DNA from: Desulfocurvus sp.
Lineage (GTDB): Bacteria; Desulfobacterota; Desulfovibrionia; Desulfovibrionales; Desulfovibrionaceae
DNA: 64,000 bases
NCBI GenBank assembly: GCA_020692325.1
Contig: JAIMKR010000002.1
Coordinates: 20,370-84,369, forward strand
Direction of reading: 5' to 3'
Shown here: in pieces, positions 16,774 to 27,786 of the stretch
Position numbering within the stretch: the stretch's first letter is position 1
Layout of the letters: each line of letters starts with the position of its first letter
Notes under the pieces: generated by a model
Seen by the model: only the letters and a program-made list of their open reading frames with translations
The model's database searches: none
What the model was told of the DNA's origin: nothing
Position numbers and translations under genes: made by a program

Positions 16774-17664
16774 ATGACGCGCATCTATCTGCTCTGGACG
16801 GCGCTTTTCGCGCTCGCCGCGCTGGCGGGCCTCGTCGCGGCCTGGTGGGGACGAGCGCGCTTCGTCCGAGGCCGGCGGGCCCTGCTCGCCGCCGGGGCTT
16901 TTCTGACCGTGGGGCTGGCCGGCGGCTACTTGGCCCATGGTCCCGTGGCCGAGATGCTGACCGCGCGGAAAATGGCCGCCGCCACCCGGCAGGCCGATGA
17001 CATGTTCCGCACCGACGGGCTATTGCGCGCCCTGTCCCAGGCCGAACCCGACCAGGCCTCGGCCCTGCGCGGAAGGCTCATCCTGGCCCTGACCGCTGCC
17101 GACGACGCCGAAGTCCGGCCGGTCCAGGCGCGCATCCGCGATGAGGCCCTGCGCGCGGCCCTGATCTCGGCCATGGGACGGCTGCCCAACGCCTCGGATG
17201 AGGCCGCGGCCCGACTCGCCCAGGCCCTGCTCGACGCCCTCAAAACCCTGCAAGACGATGACCCGCTGCTCTGCCTGGGGCTGCTGCACCCCGGCGGCGG
17301 TACCGACGCCCTCACGGACAACGCCCTCGCGCGGCTGCACGACGATGTGAAAAAGAATCTGGAATCGGCCATCGCGCTCACCCTGGCCACCAGCGTCATC
17401 CGGCCATCGGCCGCGCCGCAGCCCACGCGGACCGACGCCGCCCTCACCGACATGTTCACCGAAAACCTCGCGGCGTTCCAGCAGGACTACGGCGGTTCCA
17501 AACAGGTGACCGCGCTTTTCGAGGCCCTGGCCGACCCCGGCCACGCGCGCACCGTGCCACCGGAGACGCTCTGCGCCTTCGCCCAGGACCTCTTGCAGGC
17601 GCTGCTGCGCATGCCGCCGGAACAACGCGGCCCGGCCCTGCGGCGCATCCTCGGCCCCGGCTGA
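16774..17664 (+). CDS. Membrane-anchored alpha-helical protein, unknown function
   Basis: A 296-residue ORF starts at ATG 16774 after GCGGAGGCGGT. Two hydrophobic helices (about residues 4-25 and 37-55) are followed by a long soluble helical region rich in Ala, Leu and Asp, ending QRGPALRRILGPG. The topology resembles periplasmic helical-repeat proteins tethered by N-terminal helices, such as parts of cytochrome-biogenesis CcmH/CycH, but the match is weak and no motif is diagnostic. It converges on the GT2 gene at 17809; no operon partner. Confidence 0.6.
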   Translation: MTRIYLLWTALFALAALAGLVAAWWGRARFVRGRRALLAAGAFLTVGLAGGYLAHGPVAEMLTARKMAAATRQADDMFRTDGLLRALSQAEPDQASALRGRLILALTAADDAEVRPVQARIRDEALRAALISAMGRLPNASDEAAARLAQALLDALKTLQDDDPLLCLGLLHPGGGTDALTDNALARLHDDVKKNLESAIALTLATSVIRPSAAPQPTRTDAALTDMFTENLAAFQQDYGGSKQVTALFEALADPGHARTVPPETLCAFAQDLLQALLRMPPEQRGPALRRILGPG

Positions 17665-17808
17665 AGGACATGGCCGCCGCGCGGGCTCCAGACACGACTG
17701 CCGCGCTCCGTGCTCACCACGAGGCACGGAGGCGGACGGACGGCGCGGAAGGACTGAAGACAGCGGAAGCGGATCGACGCGAAGGAATGGGAAGGGACGA
17801 ATCCGCGG

Positions 17809-18966
17809 CTAGTTCGACTGGGATGGCGACCAGACGCCGGCCAGCCGCTTCGTCGCCAGCGCGCGCAGGTGGTGCTGACGGCAACGCGCCTTGAGCGACA
17901 GCGGCGCGAACATGGCCTTGATGCGCCGCCGGAAGGTGTGCCATGCGTTCGATTTATCCACCTCATGGTGGTGCGACCCGGCCGGCGCGCCATAGCCCGC
18001 CAGCTCCGCGCGCATGGCCGCCTCGTCGCCCGAGCGCATGACCCGGCAGAAGCGCTCCAGATCCGCGTCGTGGCGCAACTCCGGCCGGCAGGCCTCCTCG
18101 GTCAGCCACTCCGGCTCCACCCCGGCGAACAGCTCGCGGCTGATGTCCAGCACACGCCGCTCCCAGTGCGGCTCGCGCCCCAGAATGCGCGGCATGTCGC
18201 TGCGCACGGCGCGCATGAAGTTCTCCGACAGATACTTGACCAGCGGCTTGATGCGGCCGGCGGGCACCAGCGTGTCGCGCACGTAGGTGAAATGCACCAG
18301 TTTGTGGTCGATCTCCGTCTCCAACGAGGAGTCCATGCCCTTGTGCTCCTGTCGGAAATAATAAAAGTACGCCGGACACTGCGAAAACGTCCCCACCTTG
18401 CACAGCAGCTCGTACATCACCACCACGTCCTGGCCGAGCTTGAGGGGGGGATGCGTCACGTGGGCGTTCTCGATGAAGTCGCGGCCGATGATCCAGCGCC
18501 ACAGCACCTTGGATTTCCAGTAGCGCGGATTGTCGAAGGTGGTGCGGGAGACCTCCGGGTGGTGGAAGTAGCTGCGCGAGTTGAACGTCTTGTCGGAGAA
18601 CACCACCGCGTTGCCGCAGACCATTTCCACGCGGTCGCGCTCGGCCACGGCGAGCATGTCGCGGGCGGCGTCGCGATCCAGAAAGTCGTCGGCGTCCAGC
18701 CACAGCAGGTAGCGGCCGCGCGCCAGCTCCTGCCCCACCTGCCGGGTGACGCCGCTGCCCTTATTCTCCTGATGCAGCACGCGCACACGCGGATCGGCCC
18801 CGGCGTAAATGTCGGCGATGCGCCCGGTGGCGTCCGTGGAGCCGTCGTTGACGATGACGACCTCGATGTCCGGCCGGCTCTGCCACAGGCAGGACTCCAG
18901 GGCGTAAGGCAGCCAGGGGGCGGCGTTGTAGGCGGGAATGATGATGCTCAACGCGGGCTGGGTCAT
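17809..18966 (-). CDS. Family 2 glycosyltransferase
   Basis: The 385-residue protein has a canonical GT-A N-terminus (LSIIIPAYNAAPWLPYALES), the acidic VNDGSTDATG nucleotide-binding segment and WLDADDFLD containing the DXD-type metal site. The C-terminal 180 residues are not recognised and are rich in Arg. It is predicted to be a cytoplasmic, inverting sugar transferase for a surface glycan; sugar and acceptor are unknown. Start ATG 18966 has AGGGGAGA upstream. It is a single gene, divergent from ftsE. Confidence 0.85.
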   Translation of the reverse strand: MTQPALSIIIPAYNAAPWLPYALESCLWQSRPDIEVVIVNDGSTDATGRIADIYAGADPRVRVLHQENKGSGVTRQVGQELARGRYLLWLDADDFLDRDAARDMLAVAERDRVEMVCGNAVVFSDKTFNSRSYFHHPEVSRTTFDNPRYWKSKVLWRWIIGRDFIENAHVTHPPLKLGQDVVVMYELLCKVGTFSQCPAYFYYFRQEHKGMDSSLETEIDHKLVHFTYVRDTLVPAGRIKPLVKYLSENFMRAVRSDMPRILGREPHWERRVLDISRELFAGVEPEWLTEEACRPELRHDADLERFCRVMRSGDEAAMRAELAGYGAPAGSHHHEVDKSNAWHTFRRRIKAMFAPLSLKARCRQHHLRALATKRLAGVWSPSQSN

Positions 18967-19198
18967 GGGTCTCCCCTGTTCGTGCGGTTTCCGCCGGACG
19001 TTCGCCCCCCGGCGGTGAGTAGGCCATCGAGTACCAGCAGCCGAGCATAATGGCAATATTCAGCGCGTCTATGCGGCGGACGGACCGGGGCGTGACAAGG
19101 TGAGGGGAAGGCGTGGCGAGGCGGGTATTGACACCCGCCGGACGGGTGAGGTCCGCCCCCTTCCAAACCCCCGCGCTTTGGCGTAGGAAAAGCCGCGT

Positions 19199-20080
19199 AT
19201 GGTGCATCTCGAGCATGTCACATGCAGTATGGGCGGTGTGCAGGCCCTCTCTGACGTCACGCTCCACGTGGAACGCGGGGATTTCGTGTTTTTGACCGGG
19301 CCATCCGGCGCGGGCAAAACCACCCTGCTGCGCGTGCTCTACGGCGACCTGCGTCCCAAACGCGGCACGGCCGTGGTGGCCGGCATCGACCTCATGCGCC
19401 TGCGCCCCGGGCATCTGCCCGAGCTGCGCCGCAAGGTCGCGGTGGTCTTCCAGGACTTCAAGGTCCTGGGCGAGCGCACGGTGTTCGAGAACATCGCCCT
19501 GGCGCTGGAGGTGCGCGGCGTGCCCCGCGCCAGCATCGACCGCCGAGTGCGCGCCGTCATCCGCGCCCTGAACCTGGAGGAGCGCTCCTACACCGCCTGC
19601 GCGGCCCTTTCCGGCGGCGAGCAGCAGCGCGTGGCCATCGCCCGCAGCATGGTCGTGAACCCGGAGCTGATCCTCGCCGACGAACCCACCGGCAACCTCG
19701 ACGCCGACCTCGCCCGGCACCTCATCGAGCTGTTCAAGCAATTCAACACCTACGGCACCACCATCATCATGGCCACCCACAACCGCGAGGTGCTCTCCTG
19801 GGCACCGGAGGCCCGGCGGGTTCATCTGGTGCATGGACGCGTGAGCCTGCCGGCGGCGGACATCGTGGACGAGGGCGCGCCCCGGGCGTCCGACCACGCC
19901 GGGGACGAACCGACGGAGTGGACGGACCGTTCCGGCCGGACGAGTCGTTCGGACCGGGCCGATCGCACGAGCAGGACGAACGGAACGGACGAGGCGGGCG
20001 GGGAGCGCGCCGACGCCCCCGGCCGGTCCAATCGCACGAGCCGGTTCGGCTGGTTCGGCGGCGGCAAGGGAAGGAGATAG
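19199..20080 (+). CDS. ftsE: Cell-division ABC transporter ATPase FtsE with C-terminal extension
   Basis: Residues 1-220 are a standard ABC ATPase: Walker [11 protein letters not shown], signature [15 protein letters not shown], Walker [14 protein letters not shown]-loop MATHN. Adjacency to ftsX identifies it as FtsE, which with FtsX activates periplasmic murein hydrolases at the septum. The last 70 or so residues are an unusual low-complexity tail dominated by Asp, Arg, Ser, Thr and Gly ([20 protein letters not shown]), not part of typical FtsE (about 220 residues). Its DNA is internally repetitive. A single base separates its stop from the ftsX start. Confidence 0.88.
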   Translation: MVHLEHVTCSMGGVQALSDVTLHVERGDFVFLTGPSGAGKTTLLRVLYGDLRPKRGTAVVAGIDLMRLRPGHLPELRRKVAVVFQDFKVLGERTVFENIALALEVRGVPRASIDRRVRAVIRALNLEERSYTACAALSGGEQQRVAIARSMVVNPELILADEPTGNLDADLARHLIELFKQFNTYGTTIIMATHNREVLSWAPEARRVHLVHGRVSLPAADIVDEGAPRASDHAGDEPTEWTDRSGRTSRSDRADRTSRTNGTDEAGGERADAPGRSNRTSRFGWFGGGKGRR

Positions 20081-20081
20081 C

Positions 20082-21125
20082 ATGGGCGCCACCGGCAAAC
20101 TTTTCATGCGTGGCATCGCGGACATGCGCCGCATGCCCCTGCCGCAGCTGTGCACGCTGCTCACAGTGTGCATGGTGGCCCTGCTGGCCGCCACCGGCCT
20201 GCTCATCCTGCACAACGTCCAGACCGAGGTGCTGCGCAACCAGGGGCAGGCGCGCTTCCAGATGTACTGGTACGCCAACTCGAACATGACCGAGGTGCAG
20301 ACCCAGTGGGAGGACCTCAAACACGTGCCCGGCGTGGCCGAGTTCTCCACCTTCACCCCCACCGCCGCCATGGCCGAGCTCATGCGCGGGCTCTCCACCG
20401 CGGTGCCCGTGCCCACGGCCAAACCCGCGCCGACAGCCGTTCAGACCAACGCCTCGGCCGAAAACGCAACCGCCAACGCCACGGACAACGCCACGAACGC
20501 GGAGGCGACCCAGGCCAACGCCTCGGAAAAGGCGCAGGGCGTGGGCGAGGTGGCCCCGCCGCCGGATCGCGACGACTTTTCCTGGCTGGACGGCGAGGCG
20601 ATTCTTCCGCCCACCGCGCTCATCAGCTTCAAGATTCCCGAGGGACAGGCCCCGGAGCCCTGGATGGGACGTATGTACGCGCGCCTGAGCGCCGTTCCCG
20701 GCGTGGAGAAGGTGACCTACAACGCCGCGCAGCTCACCCTGGCCACGGGCTGGATAGCCCTGGTGGAGCGGGCGGCCTGGCCGGCCATGGGCTTCTTCGC
20801 CGTGGTGGTGGGGCTGGTGGTGGGCAACACCCTCAAGCTGATGATGCTGGCGCGGCGCGACGAGGTGGAGATCCTCTCCCTCGTGGGCGCGAAGTCCTGG
20901 TTCATCCGCGCGCCGCTCTTCGCCAACGGCGTGGTCCAGGGTTTCGTCGGCAGCGTGCTGGCGCTCTTCTGCCTCAAGGCGCTGCAAACGTGGCTGGCCG
21001 CCCTGCTCGACGTGCCGCCGCTGTTCCTCAGGGTCGAATTTCTGCCCGCGTGGCAGTGCTTCTGTCTGGTGCTCGCCACCACCGGCGTGGCCGGTCTGGC
21101 CGCGTTCCTCGCCGCCAAGCGTTAA
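20082..21125 (+). CDS. ftsX: Cell-division protein FtsX (ABC permease-like) with Asn/Ala/Thr insert
   Basis: The 347-residue protein has the four-helix FtsX topology: helix near residues 24-45, a large extracytoplasmic loop, then three C-terminal helices with the conserved [21 protein letters not shown] segment. FtsX passes FtsE ATPase conformational signals to murein hydrolase activators. Unusual is an Asn-Ala-Thr-rich insert at about residues 123-152 ([20 protein letters not shown]) in the extracytoplasmic loop. It is translationally close-coupled to ftsE and 23 bases before ilvD, so possibly cotranscribed. Confidence 0.88.
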   Translation: MGATGKLFMRGIADMRRMPLPQLCTLLTVCMVALLAATGLLILHNVQTEVLRNQGQARFQMYWYANSNMTEVQTQWEDLKHVPGVAEFSTFTPTAAMAELMRGLSTAVPVPTAKPAPTAVQTNASAENATANATDNATNAEATQANASEKAQGVGEVAPPPDRDDFSWLDGEAILPPTALISFKIPEGQAPEPWMGRMYARLSAVPGVEKVTYNAAQLTLATGWIALVERAAWPAMGFFAVVVGLVVGNTLKLMMLARRDEVEILSLVGAKSWFIRAPLFANGVVQGFVGSVLALFCLKALQTWLAALLDVPPLFLRVEFLPAWQCFCLVLATTGVAGLAAFLAAKR

Positions 21126-21148
21126 CGCTCTCGAAAAAGGAGAAATCC

Positions 21149-22837
21149 ATGACCGCAACCAAAAAGATGACCGCCCGCAGCGGCAGGATGACGCAGGGTC
21201 TGGAAAAGGCCCCGCACCGTTCGCTGCTCTCCGCCCTGGGCCTCACCCGCGAAGAGATGGGGCGCCCGCTCATCGGCATCGCCAACTCCGCCAACGAGAT
21301 CATCCCCGGCCACATCCACCTGGACAAGATCGTTCAGGCCGTGAAGGACGGCGTGCGCATGGCCGGCGGCACCCCCATGGAATTTCCCACCATCGGCGTA
21401 TGCGACGGTCTGGCCATGAACCACGAGGGCATGCGCTTCTCCCTGCCCAGCCGCGAACTCATCGCCGACTCCATCGAGATCATGGCCACGGCGCACCCCT
21501 TCGACGCGCTCGTGCTCGTGCCCAACTGCGACAAGATCGTGCCCGGAATGCTCATGGCCGCGCTGCGCCTGAACATCCCGACCATCGTCGTTTCCGGCGG
21601 CCCCATGCTGCCGGGCAACGTGCGCGGTAAACGCGCGGACCTCATCACCGTGTTCGAGGCCGTGGGCAAGGCCAAGCTGGGCAAAATGGACGAGGCCGAA
21701 CTTTACGAACTGGAGGAAGGGGCCTGCCCCGGCTGCGGCTCCTGCGCCGGCATGTTCACCGCCAACTCCATGAACTGCCTCTCGGAGACCATCGGCTTGG
21801 CCCTGCCCGGCAACGGCACCATCCCGGCCGTCTCCGCCGCGCGCATCCGTCTGGCCAAACACGCGGGAATGCAGGTCATGGAGCTGCTGCGCCGGGGCAT
21901 CCGCCCGCGCGACATCGTGACCGAGAAGAGCGTCAAAAACGCCGTGCGCCTGGACATGGCGCTGGGCTGCTCCACCAACACCGTGCTGCACCTGCCCGCC
22001 GTGTTCCGCGAGGCCGGCCTGCCGCTCACCCTCTCCATTTTCGACGAGGTGAGCCGCACCACCCCGAATCTGTGCCATCTGGCCCCCGCCGGGCCGGACT
22101 ACATGGTGGACCTGGACAACGCCGGCGGCATTCCCGGCGTCATGGCCGAGCTGAACAAGGCCGGCCTCATCGAGACCGGCGCGCTCACCTGCACCGGCAA
22201 GACCGTGGGCGAGAATCTCGCCGAGCTCAAGGCCGCCGTGCGCGACCACGCCATCGTCCGTTCCCTCGACACCCCCTACTCACACGAGGGCGGCATCGCC
22301 ATCCTTTACGGCAACCTCGCCCCGCAGGGCGCGGTGGTCAAACAGAGCGCCGTGGCGCCGGAAATGATGAAGCGCACAGTCAACGCCCGGACCTTCGACT
22401 CCGAGGAGGAGGCCAGCGAGGCCATCCTCGGCGGCAAGATCAAGCCCAACGATGTGGTGGTCATCCGCTATGAGGGGCCCAAGGGCGGCCCGGGAATGCG
22501 CGAGATGCTCACGCCCACCAGCGCCATCATGGGCATGGGGCTCGGCGAATCCGTGGCGCTCATCACCGACGGCCGCTTCTCCGGCGGATCGCGCGGAGCC
22601 GCCATCGGCCACGTCTCGCCCGAGGCCGCCAGCGGCGGCGTCATCGGCCTCGTGCGCGAGGGCGACAAAATCAAGATCGACATCCCCGCCCGTAAGCTCG
22701 AACTGCTGGTGGACGAGGCCGAACTGGCCGATCGCAAGGCCAAGTTCCGGCCCAAGCGCAAGACCGTCAAATCGCCCTTCCTCAAGCGCTATGTGAAGCA
22801 CGTTTCCAGCGTGGCCCAGGGCGCGGTGCTGGAATAG
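21149..22837 (+). CDS. ilvD: Dihydroxy-acid dehydratase
   Basis: IlvD dehydrates 2,3-dihydroxy acids to 2-keto acids in valine, leucine and isoleucine synthesis, using an Fe-S cluster. The 562-residue protein has the cluster cysteines in [15 protein letters not shown] and the family block [22 protein letters not shown] 21149 follows AAAGGAGAAATCC. Much longer upstream in-frame reading would run over ftsX and is rejected. It ends in a strong terminator. Length is normal. Confidence 0.95.
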   Translation: MTATKKMTARSGRMTQGLEKAPHRSLLSALGLTREEMGRPLIGIANSANEIIPGHIHLDKIVQAVKDGVRMAGGTPMEFPTIGVCDGLAMNHEGMRFSLPSRELIADSIEIMATAHPFDALVLVPNCDKIVPGMLMAALRLNIPTIVVSGGPMLPGNVRGKRADLITVFEAVGKAKLGKMDEAELYELEEGACPGCGSCAGMFTANSMNCLSETIGLALPGNGTIPAVSAARIRLAKHAGMQVMELLRRGIRPRDIVTEKSVKNAVRLDMALGCSTNTVLHLPAVFREAGLPLTLSIFDEVSRTTPNLCHLAPAGPDYMVDLDNAGGIPGVMAELNKAGLIETGALTCTGKTVGENLAELKAAVRDHAIVRSLDTPYSHEGGIAILYGNLAPQGAVVKQSAVAPEMMKRTVNARTFDSEEEASEAILGGKIKPNDVVVIRYEGPKGGPGMREMLTPTSAIMGMGLGESVALITDGRFSGGSRGAAIGHVSPEAASGGVIGLVREGDKIKIDIPARKLELLVDEAELADRKAKFRPKRKTVKSPFLKRYVKHVSSVAQGAVLE

Positions 22838-22894
22838 CAAGAAAAGCCGACGGCCGGGAGGGAACATGATCCCCCTGCCCCCATTCATGGTCGA

Positions 22895-22934
22895 AAAAGA
22901 GCCCCAGGCGCGAAACACGTCCGGGGCTCTTTCA
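22895..22934 (+). terminator. Rho-independent terminator after ilvD
   Basis: AAAGAGCCCC (22896-22905) pairs with GGGGCTCTTT (22923-22932), with an A-run before and TTTC after. It lies about 60 bases beyond the ilvD stop. Confidence 0.8.
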
Positions 22935-23234
22935 GCAACGGCGTGGGCGAATGTTGAACCTCGCGAAGCCCTTCCCTCGTTCTTTGGGGAAGGGCATCAC
23001 GGACGTGACATGAACTGTCTGGGCCATCACTCTTGGTGAAGGCCTTCCCACGATACTCGCAGGCCGGGCGTCCAGCCCCAATGCCCCCTCGTCCTTTTCT
23101 TCGGCGGCTTCATATCTGGAAAAACGAACAAAGCCAGAAGCATCCGGCGTTACACTAACACCGCGACGCATTCCAACGACGGACGAAAACCTGTTGGCGA
23201 AGTCCGGGAAAGGGCGGTCGCCGCGCCGGGCTAC
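22935..23234. other. Intergenic region with second hairpin
   Basis: No credible gene is seen; a minus-strand 79-codon ORF has no ribosome site or recognisable content. The hairpin GCCCTTCCC (22969-22977) with GGGGAAGGGC near 22986-22995 is the only clear structure and could act as a terminator for the minus-strand chemoreceptor gene. Confidence 0.4.
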
Positions 23235-24968
23235 CTACCGCAGCCCCTTGGAATTGAAGAACGAACGGTACTGCTTGTCGGTGCCCTTGATGTGCTTTTC
23301 GAGCCAATCCTTGAGGAAGCGCATGAAGTCCATGGTGACCTTGGCCTGACCACTCTTGAGGGCGGTTTCGAAGTCCAGCACCTGCTGCACGAGCTTGGCG
23401 TGGATCTTCTTGTGCGCCTCGCGCTCGGGGTAGCCGTAGCGGTCGAAGAGCTCCTCCTCCTGGGCGAAGTGCTTCACCGTGTATTCCTTGAGGCGGCGGA
23501 CAACCTCGACGAGCACGTCGTCGGAGCGGCGGGCGCGCATTCCGGCGTGCAGCTCGTTGATGAGGCCGAGGAGCACCTTGTGCTGTTCGTCGATGAGACG
23601 CACGCCCACGGAAAAATCATCGGTCCAGGTCATGAGCTGCTCGCTGTCGGCCACGGCGGTGAGCTTGCCGCTGGCCATGGCCTGAATGATGGAGTCGAGC
23701 TCCTCGGCCAGGCCGGAGATTTCGACGACGACGGCGGTGGAGCGTTCGATGCTGTCGGCGGTTTTGCCGGTGACCTCGTTGACCTCGGCGACGGCGCGGT
23801 TGATCTCCTCGCTGGTGGCGGACTGTTCCTCGCTGGCGGTGGCGATGGAGGCGACCTCCAGGGCGGTTTGCTGCACGATCTCGACGATCTCGTCCATGGA
23901 TTTGCCGGAGGACTCGGCCATGGTGGCGCTTTCCACGATGTCGCCGGCGGCGGCGTCCACGGCGGCGACGTTCTCGCGGGCGCGTTCCTGGATGCTGCGC
24001 AGGGAGTCGCCCACCTGCTTGGTGGCGACCATGGTCTTCTCGGCCAGTTTGCGCACCTCGTCGGCCACGACGGCGAAGCCCCGGCCGGCCTCCCCGGCGC
24101 GCGCGGCCTCGATGGCGGCGTTGAGCGCCAGCAGGTTGGTCTGGTCGGCGATGTCGCTGATGACGCCGAGCACCTGCCCGATGTCCTCGGCCTGCCGCCC
24201 AAGGCTGGTCATGGTCTCCTTGAGTTCGAGAATGGTCTCCTTGACCCGGCCGATGCTGGCCACGGCCTCGCGCACGCCCGCGGCCCCGGACTGGGCGTTG
24301 CCCTTGGCGCGGTCGGCGCTCTGGGCGGCGTCGCCTGTGTTGCGGGCGATCTCGAGAATGGCCTCGTTCATCTGGCCCATGGCGGTGGTGGTGCTCTCCA
24401 CGCGGTCGCGCTGCACCTTCACATCGCCACCGACCCTGGCCATGTTGTCGTCGAGCTCATGCACAACGGTGAAAATACGCGAGGCGGCGGCCTGGGCCTT
24501 TTGCGAGGCCGCGCTCATGTTCCCCAGCAAGCCGCGCACATTGGCCTCGGCCACGCGGCTCTCATTGAGGGCGCGCTCCACTTCGGCCGAGCGGCACACA
24601 GCCTCGGCCTCCTTGTCGCGGGCGGCGGCCAGCGCCTCGTCCAGATGCTCCACCATCAGACACATGGCCTCGCGCAGAGCCACGTACTCGCCCGGCATGT
24701 CCACGGTGGGACAGGTGGCGTTCTCCTGGTTGGCGGAGATGGCGCGGGCATAATCGCTCAGCAGGACGAGGGGGCGGATCATCTGGCTGTGCACCGTCCA
24801 CAGCAGGTACAACGCGGCGAGGACGGCCACACAAAACAACACGCTATGCACGGAGACCGACGCGTCGGCCCCGAGGCCGTAAGCGAAGGAGGCGACGCCG
24901 CCCAAGATCAGGATTGCGGCGGAGGCGACGATACGTTTTTTGATGCTTGCGGACGGGGTCCGAGCCAT
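23235..24968 (-). CDS. Methyl-accepting chemotaxis protein with C-terminal hemerythrin domain
   Basis: From ATG 24968 (ribosome site AAAGGAGC) the protein has 577 residues. It has two N-terminal helices (about 15-35 and 40-60), a short linker region, an MCP signalling domain with the conserved hairpin tip [22 protein letters not shown], and a C-terminal bacteriohemerythrin domain (about 445-577). The domain shows the di-iron ligands in [18 protein letters not shown] and HIKGTDK. It recalls DcrH of Desulfovibrio, where the hemerythrin binds O2 for aerotaxis. The hemerythrin lies past the signalling domain, so sensing would be cytoplasmic. It has almost no periplasmic loop. Confidence 0.9.
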   Translation of the reverse strand: MARTPSASIKKRIVASAAILILGGVASFAYGLGADASVSVHSVLFCVAVLAALYLLWTVHSQMIRPLVLLSDYARAISANQENATCPTVDMPGEYVALREAMCLMVEHLDEALAAARDKEAEAVCRSAEVERALNESRVAEANVRGLLGNMSAASQKAQAAASRIFTVVHELDDNMARVGGDVKVQRDRVESTTTAMGQMNEAILEIARNTGDAAQSADRAKGNAQSGAAGVREAVASIGRVKETILELKETMTSLGRQAEDIGQVLGVISDIADQTNLLALNAAIEAARAGEAGRGFAVVADEVRKLAEKTMVATKQVGDSLRSIQERARENVAAVDAAAGDIVESATMAESSGKSMDEIVEIVQQTALEVASIATASEEQSATSEEINRAVAEVNEVTGKTADSIERSTAVVVEISGLAEELDSIIQAMASGKLTAVADSEQLMTWTDDFSVGVRLIDEQHKVLLGLINELHAGMRARRSDDVLVEVVRRLKEYTVKHFAQEEELFDRYGYPEREAHKKIHAKLVQQVLDFETALKSGQAKVTMDFMRFLKDWLEKHIKGTDKQYRSFFNSKGLR

Positions 24969-25067
24969 GCGGAAGCTCCTTTGGGGGCGAATGTCTCCCC
25001 GTGCGGCGGATTGAGAATATCTACCTGTTCGGTCAGCGAAGCTCAACACATTAGGAGGGACGCACCC

Positions 25068-25096
25068 TTGCGGGGTCCGGCGCGATGTTCTATACG
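25068..25096 (+). promoter_or_regulatory. Probable promoter for sensor kinase gene
   Basis: TTGCGG (25068-25073) and TATACG (25091-25096) with a 17-base spacer lie 31 bases upstream of the kinase start codon. Confidence 0.45.
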
Positions 25097-25126
25097 TAGA
25101 AGCCACAATCGCCTCCCGAGGATGCC

Positions 25127-27754
25127 ATGCGCCGAGCGCTCTCCATCCGCACGAAATTACTGCTAATGGCGCTGCTGGCTTCGCTGCCGGCGCTGGCGCT
25201 GGCGCTGTATTCCGGCCGGGCCGAGGAACGACAGGCCGTGCTTCAGGCCGAGATCCAGGCACAGACCGAAGCCCAGGACCTGGCGCAACGGCAGGAGCGA
25301 CGTTTGGCCAGCACGCGACAGCTTCTGGCCACGCTGGCCATGCTGCCCCAGGTGCGCCGGTTGGATGGAAGGGCCGCGTCCCCGCTGTTCCGGGAACTGC
25401 TCGCCGCGAACCCCATCTACAGCGACATCGTCCTGAGTTCCGTCGATGGACGCGTCCTGGCCTCGGCCCGGACGCACCCGCCCAGGATTGGCATCTCCAG
25501 CGTGCCCTATTTCCAGGAGGTGCTGCGCACGGACGACTTCACCGTGGGCGGCCACCGCAAAAGCATCACCACCGGCCTGGACGTCCTCGTCTGCGCAATG
25601 CCGGTGCACGACCAGCGGGGCAAGCTGACGGGCGTTATCTCCACGGGCCTGCGGCTGGCCACCTTCGACGACATCGTCAGCGGCCTGCGCCTGCCGGACG
25701 GATCCACCGTGTTCATGGCCGACCGGAACGGCGTGCGGCTCTTCAACCGCCATTTTCCGACCCCCCGCCCGGACCGCTATCCGATCGGCGGTCTCCTGGG
25801 ACTGGCCCAACGCCGGTTGCTGCACGACGCCCCGACAAAGGGGCCATTCTACTCCGAGGACCTGTATGGCATGCGCCGGCTATACGTGGTGGGCGCGTCG
25901 CGCCTGCGTGCGGACGGTCCGCCCCTCGTCTACGTGGGCGTGACCGTCCCGGAGCGCGCGATCATCGCCGCGGCCCGACGCGAGATGATGGGACACCTCT
26001 TTTTTCTGACCGCGGCGGCCATGCTGGCCGGCATGGGGGCATGGCTGGCCGGCCGGCACCTCTTCGTGCGCCGTGTGGAACGGCTGGCGCGGGTGGCCGC
26101 GCGTTTCGCCTCCAGTGATCTCTCGGCACGGGCGGGATTCCCCAAAAACGGTGTCGGCAGCGATGAGCTGGACCAACTGGCCCTGGCCATGGACCACATC
26201 GGCGAGCGCCTCTCCGCGCGCGAGGCCGAACGCGAGGCCACGCTCGCCAGACTGGCACGCACGCAATACGCCGTCGACAACGCCGGCAACGAAATATACT
26301 GGGCCGACGCCACGGCCCGGATCGTGTACGTGAACCGCTTGGCGGCGGCCAGTCTGGGCTACGCGCAGGAGGAGCTGATCGGCCGCAGAATCTTCGACAT
26401 CGACACGCGCTTCTCGCCGGAGGAATGGCGCCACCTGCTGCAACAGCTCGAAACGGGACCCGCCACCATCGAAACGAGCCAGCGCACGCGCCAGGGCGGC
26501 ATCAAAACCAAGGAGCTCAGCGTCAGCCTCGTGGACGGCGAGGGCGAACGTCTGATTTACGCCTCCGGCCACGACGTGGGCGAACGCAAACGTCACGAGG
26601 CCGTGCTGCGCTCCCTGCTCGACGACACGGCCTCGGCCACGGGCGAGGAGTTCTTCCGCGTCTGCACCGAACGGCTGACGGCCATCCTCGGCGTGACCGC
26701 CGCGTTCATCGGCGAATACGAAAACGATCCCCCGACGACCGTGCGCACGTTGTCCCTTTCCGGCGCGGCGGACTTCGTCCACGACGGTTTCCTCCTCGCC
26801 GAAAGTCCCGGCCGCCTCATCCCCGATCGCGGGCACCTGCTCCTCGTCCACATTCCCGACGGCGAACGGCCGGAGGACGAGATCCTCGTGCGCGCGGGCA
26901 TGGAGAGCTACCTCGGCGTGGCCATGCGCAACGCGGCCGGCCGGCGCATCGGCCACCTGTCCGTCATGGACGCGCGCCCCTTGCGCGACGACCCCGGGCT
27001 CGTGGCCATTCTGCGGCTGTTCGCCCAACGCGCCTCGGCCGAGGTGCTGCGCCTGCGCGCCGATGCGGAACTGCGCGCCTCCCTGCACGAGAAGGAGGTG
27101 CTGCTCAAGGAGATCCACCACCGCGTCAAAAACAACATGCAGATCGTTTCCAGCCTGCTCAGCCTTCAGGCGCGCGACGTGACCGACCCGATCCTGCTGG
27201 ACCTGCTGGCCGAAAACCGCGCACGCATTCTCTCCATGGCCCTGGTGCACGAGGATCTATACCAGTCCGGCAACCTGGCCCGAGTGGATTTCCGGCGCTA
27301 CATTGAAAAACTGGCGGCGCGCACCAGCGCGGCCTTGGCCGAGGCCTCCGGCGTGGACATGGAATGCGACCTGGACGAGCTCTCCCTCGGCATAGATCAG
27401 GCGGTGCCCCTGGGACTGGCCTGCAACGAGCTGTTCACCAACGCCCTCAAACACGCCTTCCCGTCCGGCTGGACCGGCGGCCCGGGCAAGGTGCGCGTAA
27501 GTCTGCGCGTGGAGGGGGAAAGCGCCCTGCTCACCGTTCGCGACAACGGTCAGGGGTTGCCCAAGGACTTCGATCCAGCCATGGGCGGCACCCTGGGCAT
27601 GGAGCTGATATGGTCGCTGGCCGGGCAACTGCGCGGCGACATCAAGGCGCACAACGAGGGCGGCGCGGTCTTCGTCCTGCGCTTCCCCCTGGCCCCGCCC
27701 ACACGGCCGGGCGCGCCCCTCGCGAATGACCAGGCCACGGCCGGGCCGCGTTGA
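25127..27754 (+). CDS. Membrane sensor histidine kinase (Cache-HAMP-PAS-GAF-HisKA_2)
   Basis: An 875-residue protein: TM helix (about 8-28), a periplasmic dCache-like sensor (about 35-295), a second TM helix, HAMP, PAS (about 385-495, [16 protein letters not shown]), GAF (about 500-640), then an HisKA_2 dimerisation domain with phospho-acceptor [12 protein letters not shown] near residue 664. The HATPase has [15 protein letters not shown] and DNGQGLP. The HisKA_2 type usually works with stand-alone response regulators in general stress or light signalling. No cognate regulator is adjacent. The ligand is unknown. Confidence 0.88.
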   Translation: MRRALSIRTKLLLMALLASLPALALALYSGRAEERQAVLQAEIQAQTEAQDLAQRQERRLASTRQLLATLAMLPQVRRLDGRAASPLFRELLAANPIYSDIVLSSVDGRVLASARTHPPRIGISSVPYFQEVLRTDDFTVGGHRKSITTGLDVLVCAMPVHDQRGKLTGVISTGLRLATFDDIVSGLRLPDGSTVFMADRNGVRLFNRHFPTPRPDRYPIGGLLGLAQRRLLHDAPTKGPFYSEDLYGMRRLYVVGASRLRADGPPLVYVGVTVPERAIIAAARREMMGHLFFLTAAAMLAGMGAWLAGRHLFVRRVERLARVAARFASSDLSARAGFPKNGVGSDELDQLALAMDHIGERLSAREAEREATLARLARTQYAVDNAGNEIYWADATARIVYVNRLAAASLGYAQEELIGRRIFDIDTRFSPEEWRHLLQQLETGPATIETSQRTRQGGIKTKELSVSLVDGEGERLIYASGHDVGERKRHEAVLRSLLDDTASATGEEFFRVCTERLTAILGVTAAFIGEYENDPPTTVRTLSLSGAADFVHDGFLLAESPGRLIPDRGHLLLVHIPDGERPEDEILVRAGMESYLGVAMRNAAGRRIGHLSVMDARPLRDDPGLVAILRLFAQRASAEVLRLRADAELRASLHEKEVLLKEIHHRVKNNMQIVSSLLSLQARDVTDPILLDLLAENRARILSMALVHEDLYQSGNLARVDFRRYIEKLAARTSAALAEASGVDMECDLDELSLGIDQAVPLGLACNELFTNALKHAFPSGWTGGPGKVRVSLRVEGESALLTVRDNGQGLPKDFDPAMGGTLGMELIWSLAGQLRGDIKAHNEGGAVFVLRFPLAPPTRPGAPLANDQATAGPR

Positions 27755-27786
27755 CGCGCCGGTCGACCGAACGTAAGACTTGCGGC

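Noticed and set aside
20150-21148. In-frame N-terminal extension of ilvD across ftsX
   Set aside because: The extra 333 residues are out-of-frame ftsX sequence. IlvD similarity begins at the ATG at 21149, which has a good ribosome site.
22932-23171. 79-codon minus-strand ORF after ilvD
   Set aside because: It overlaps the ilvD terminator and a hairpin and has no ribosome site or recognisable content.
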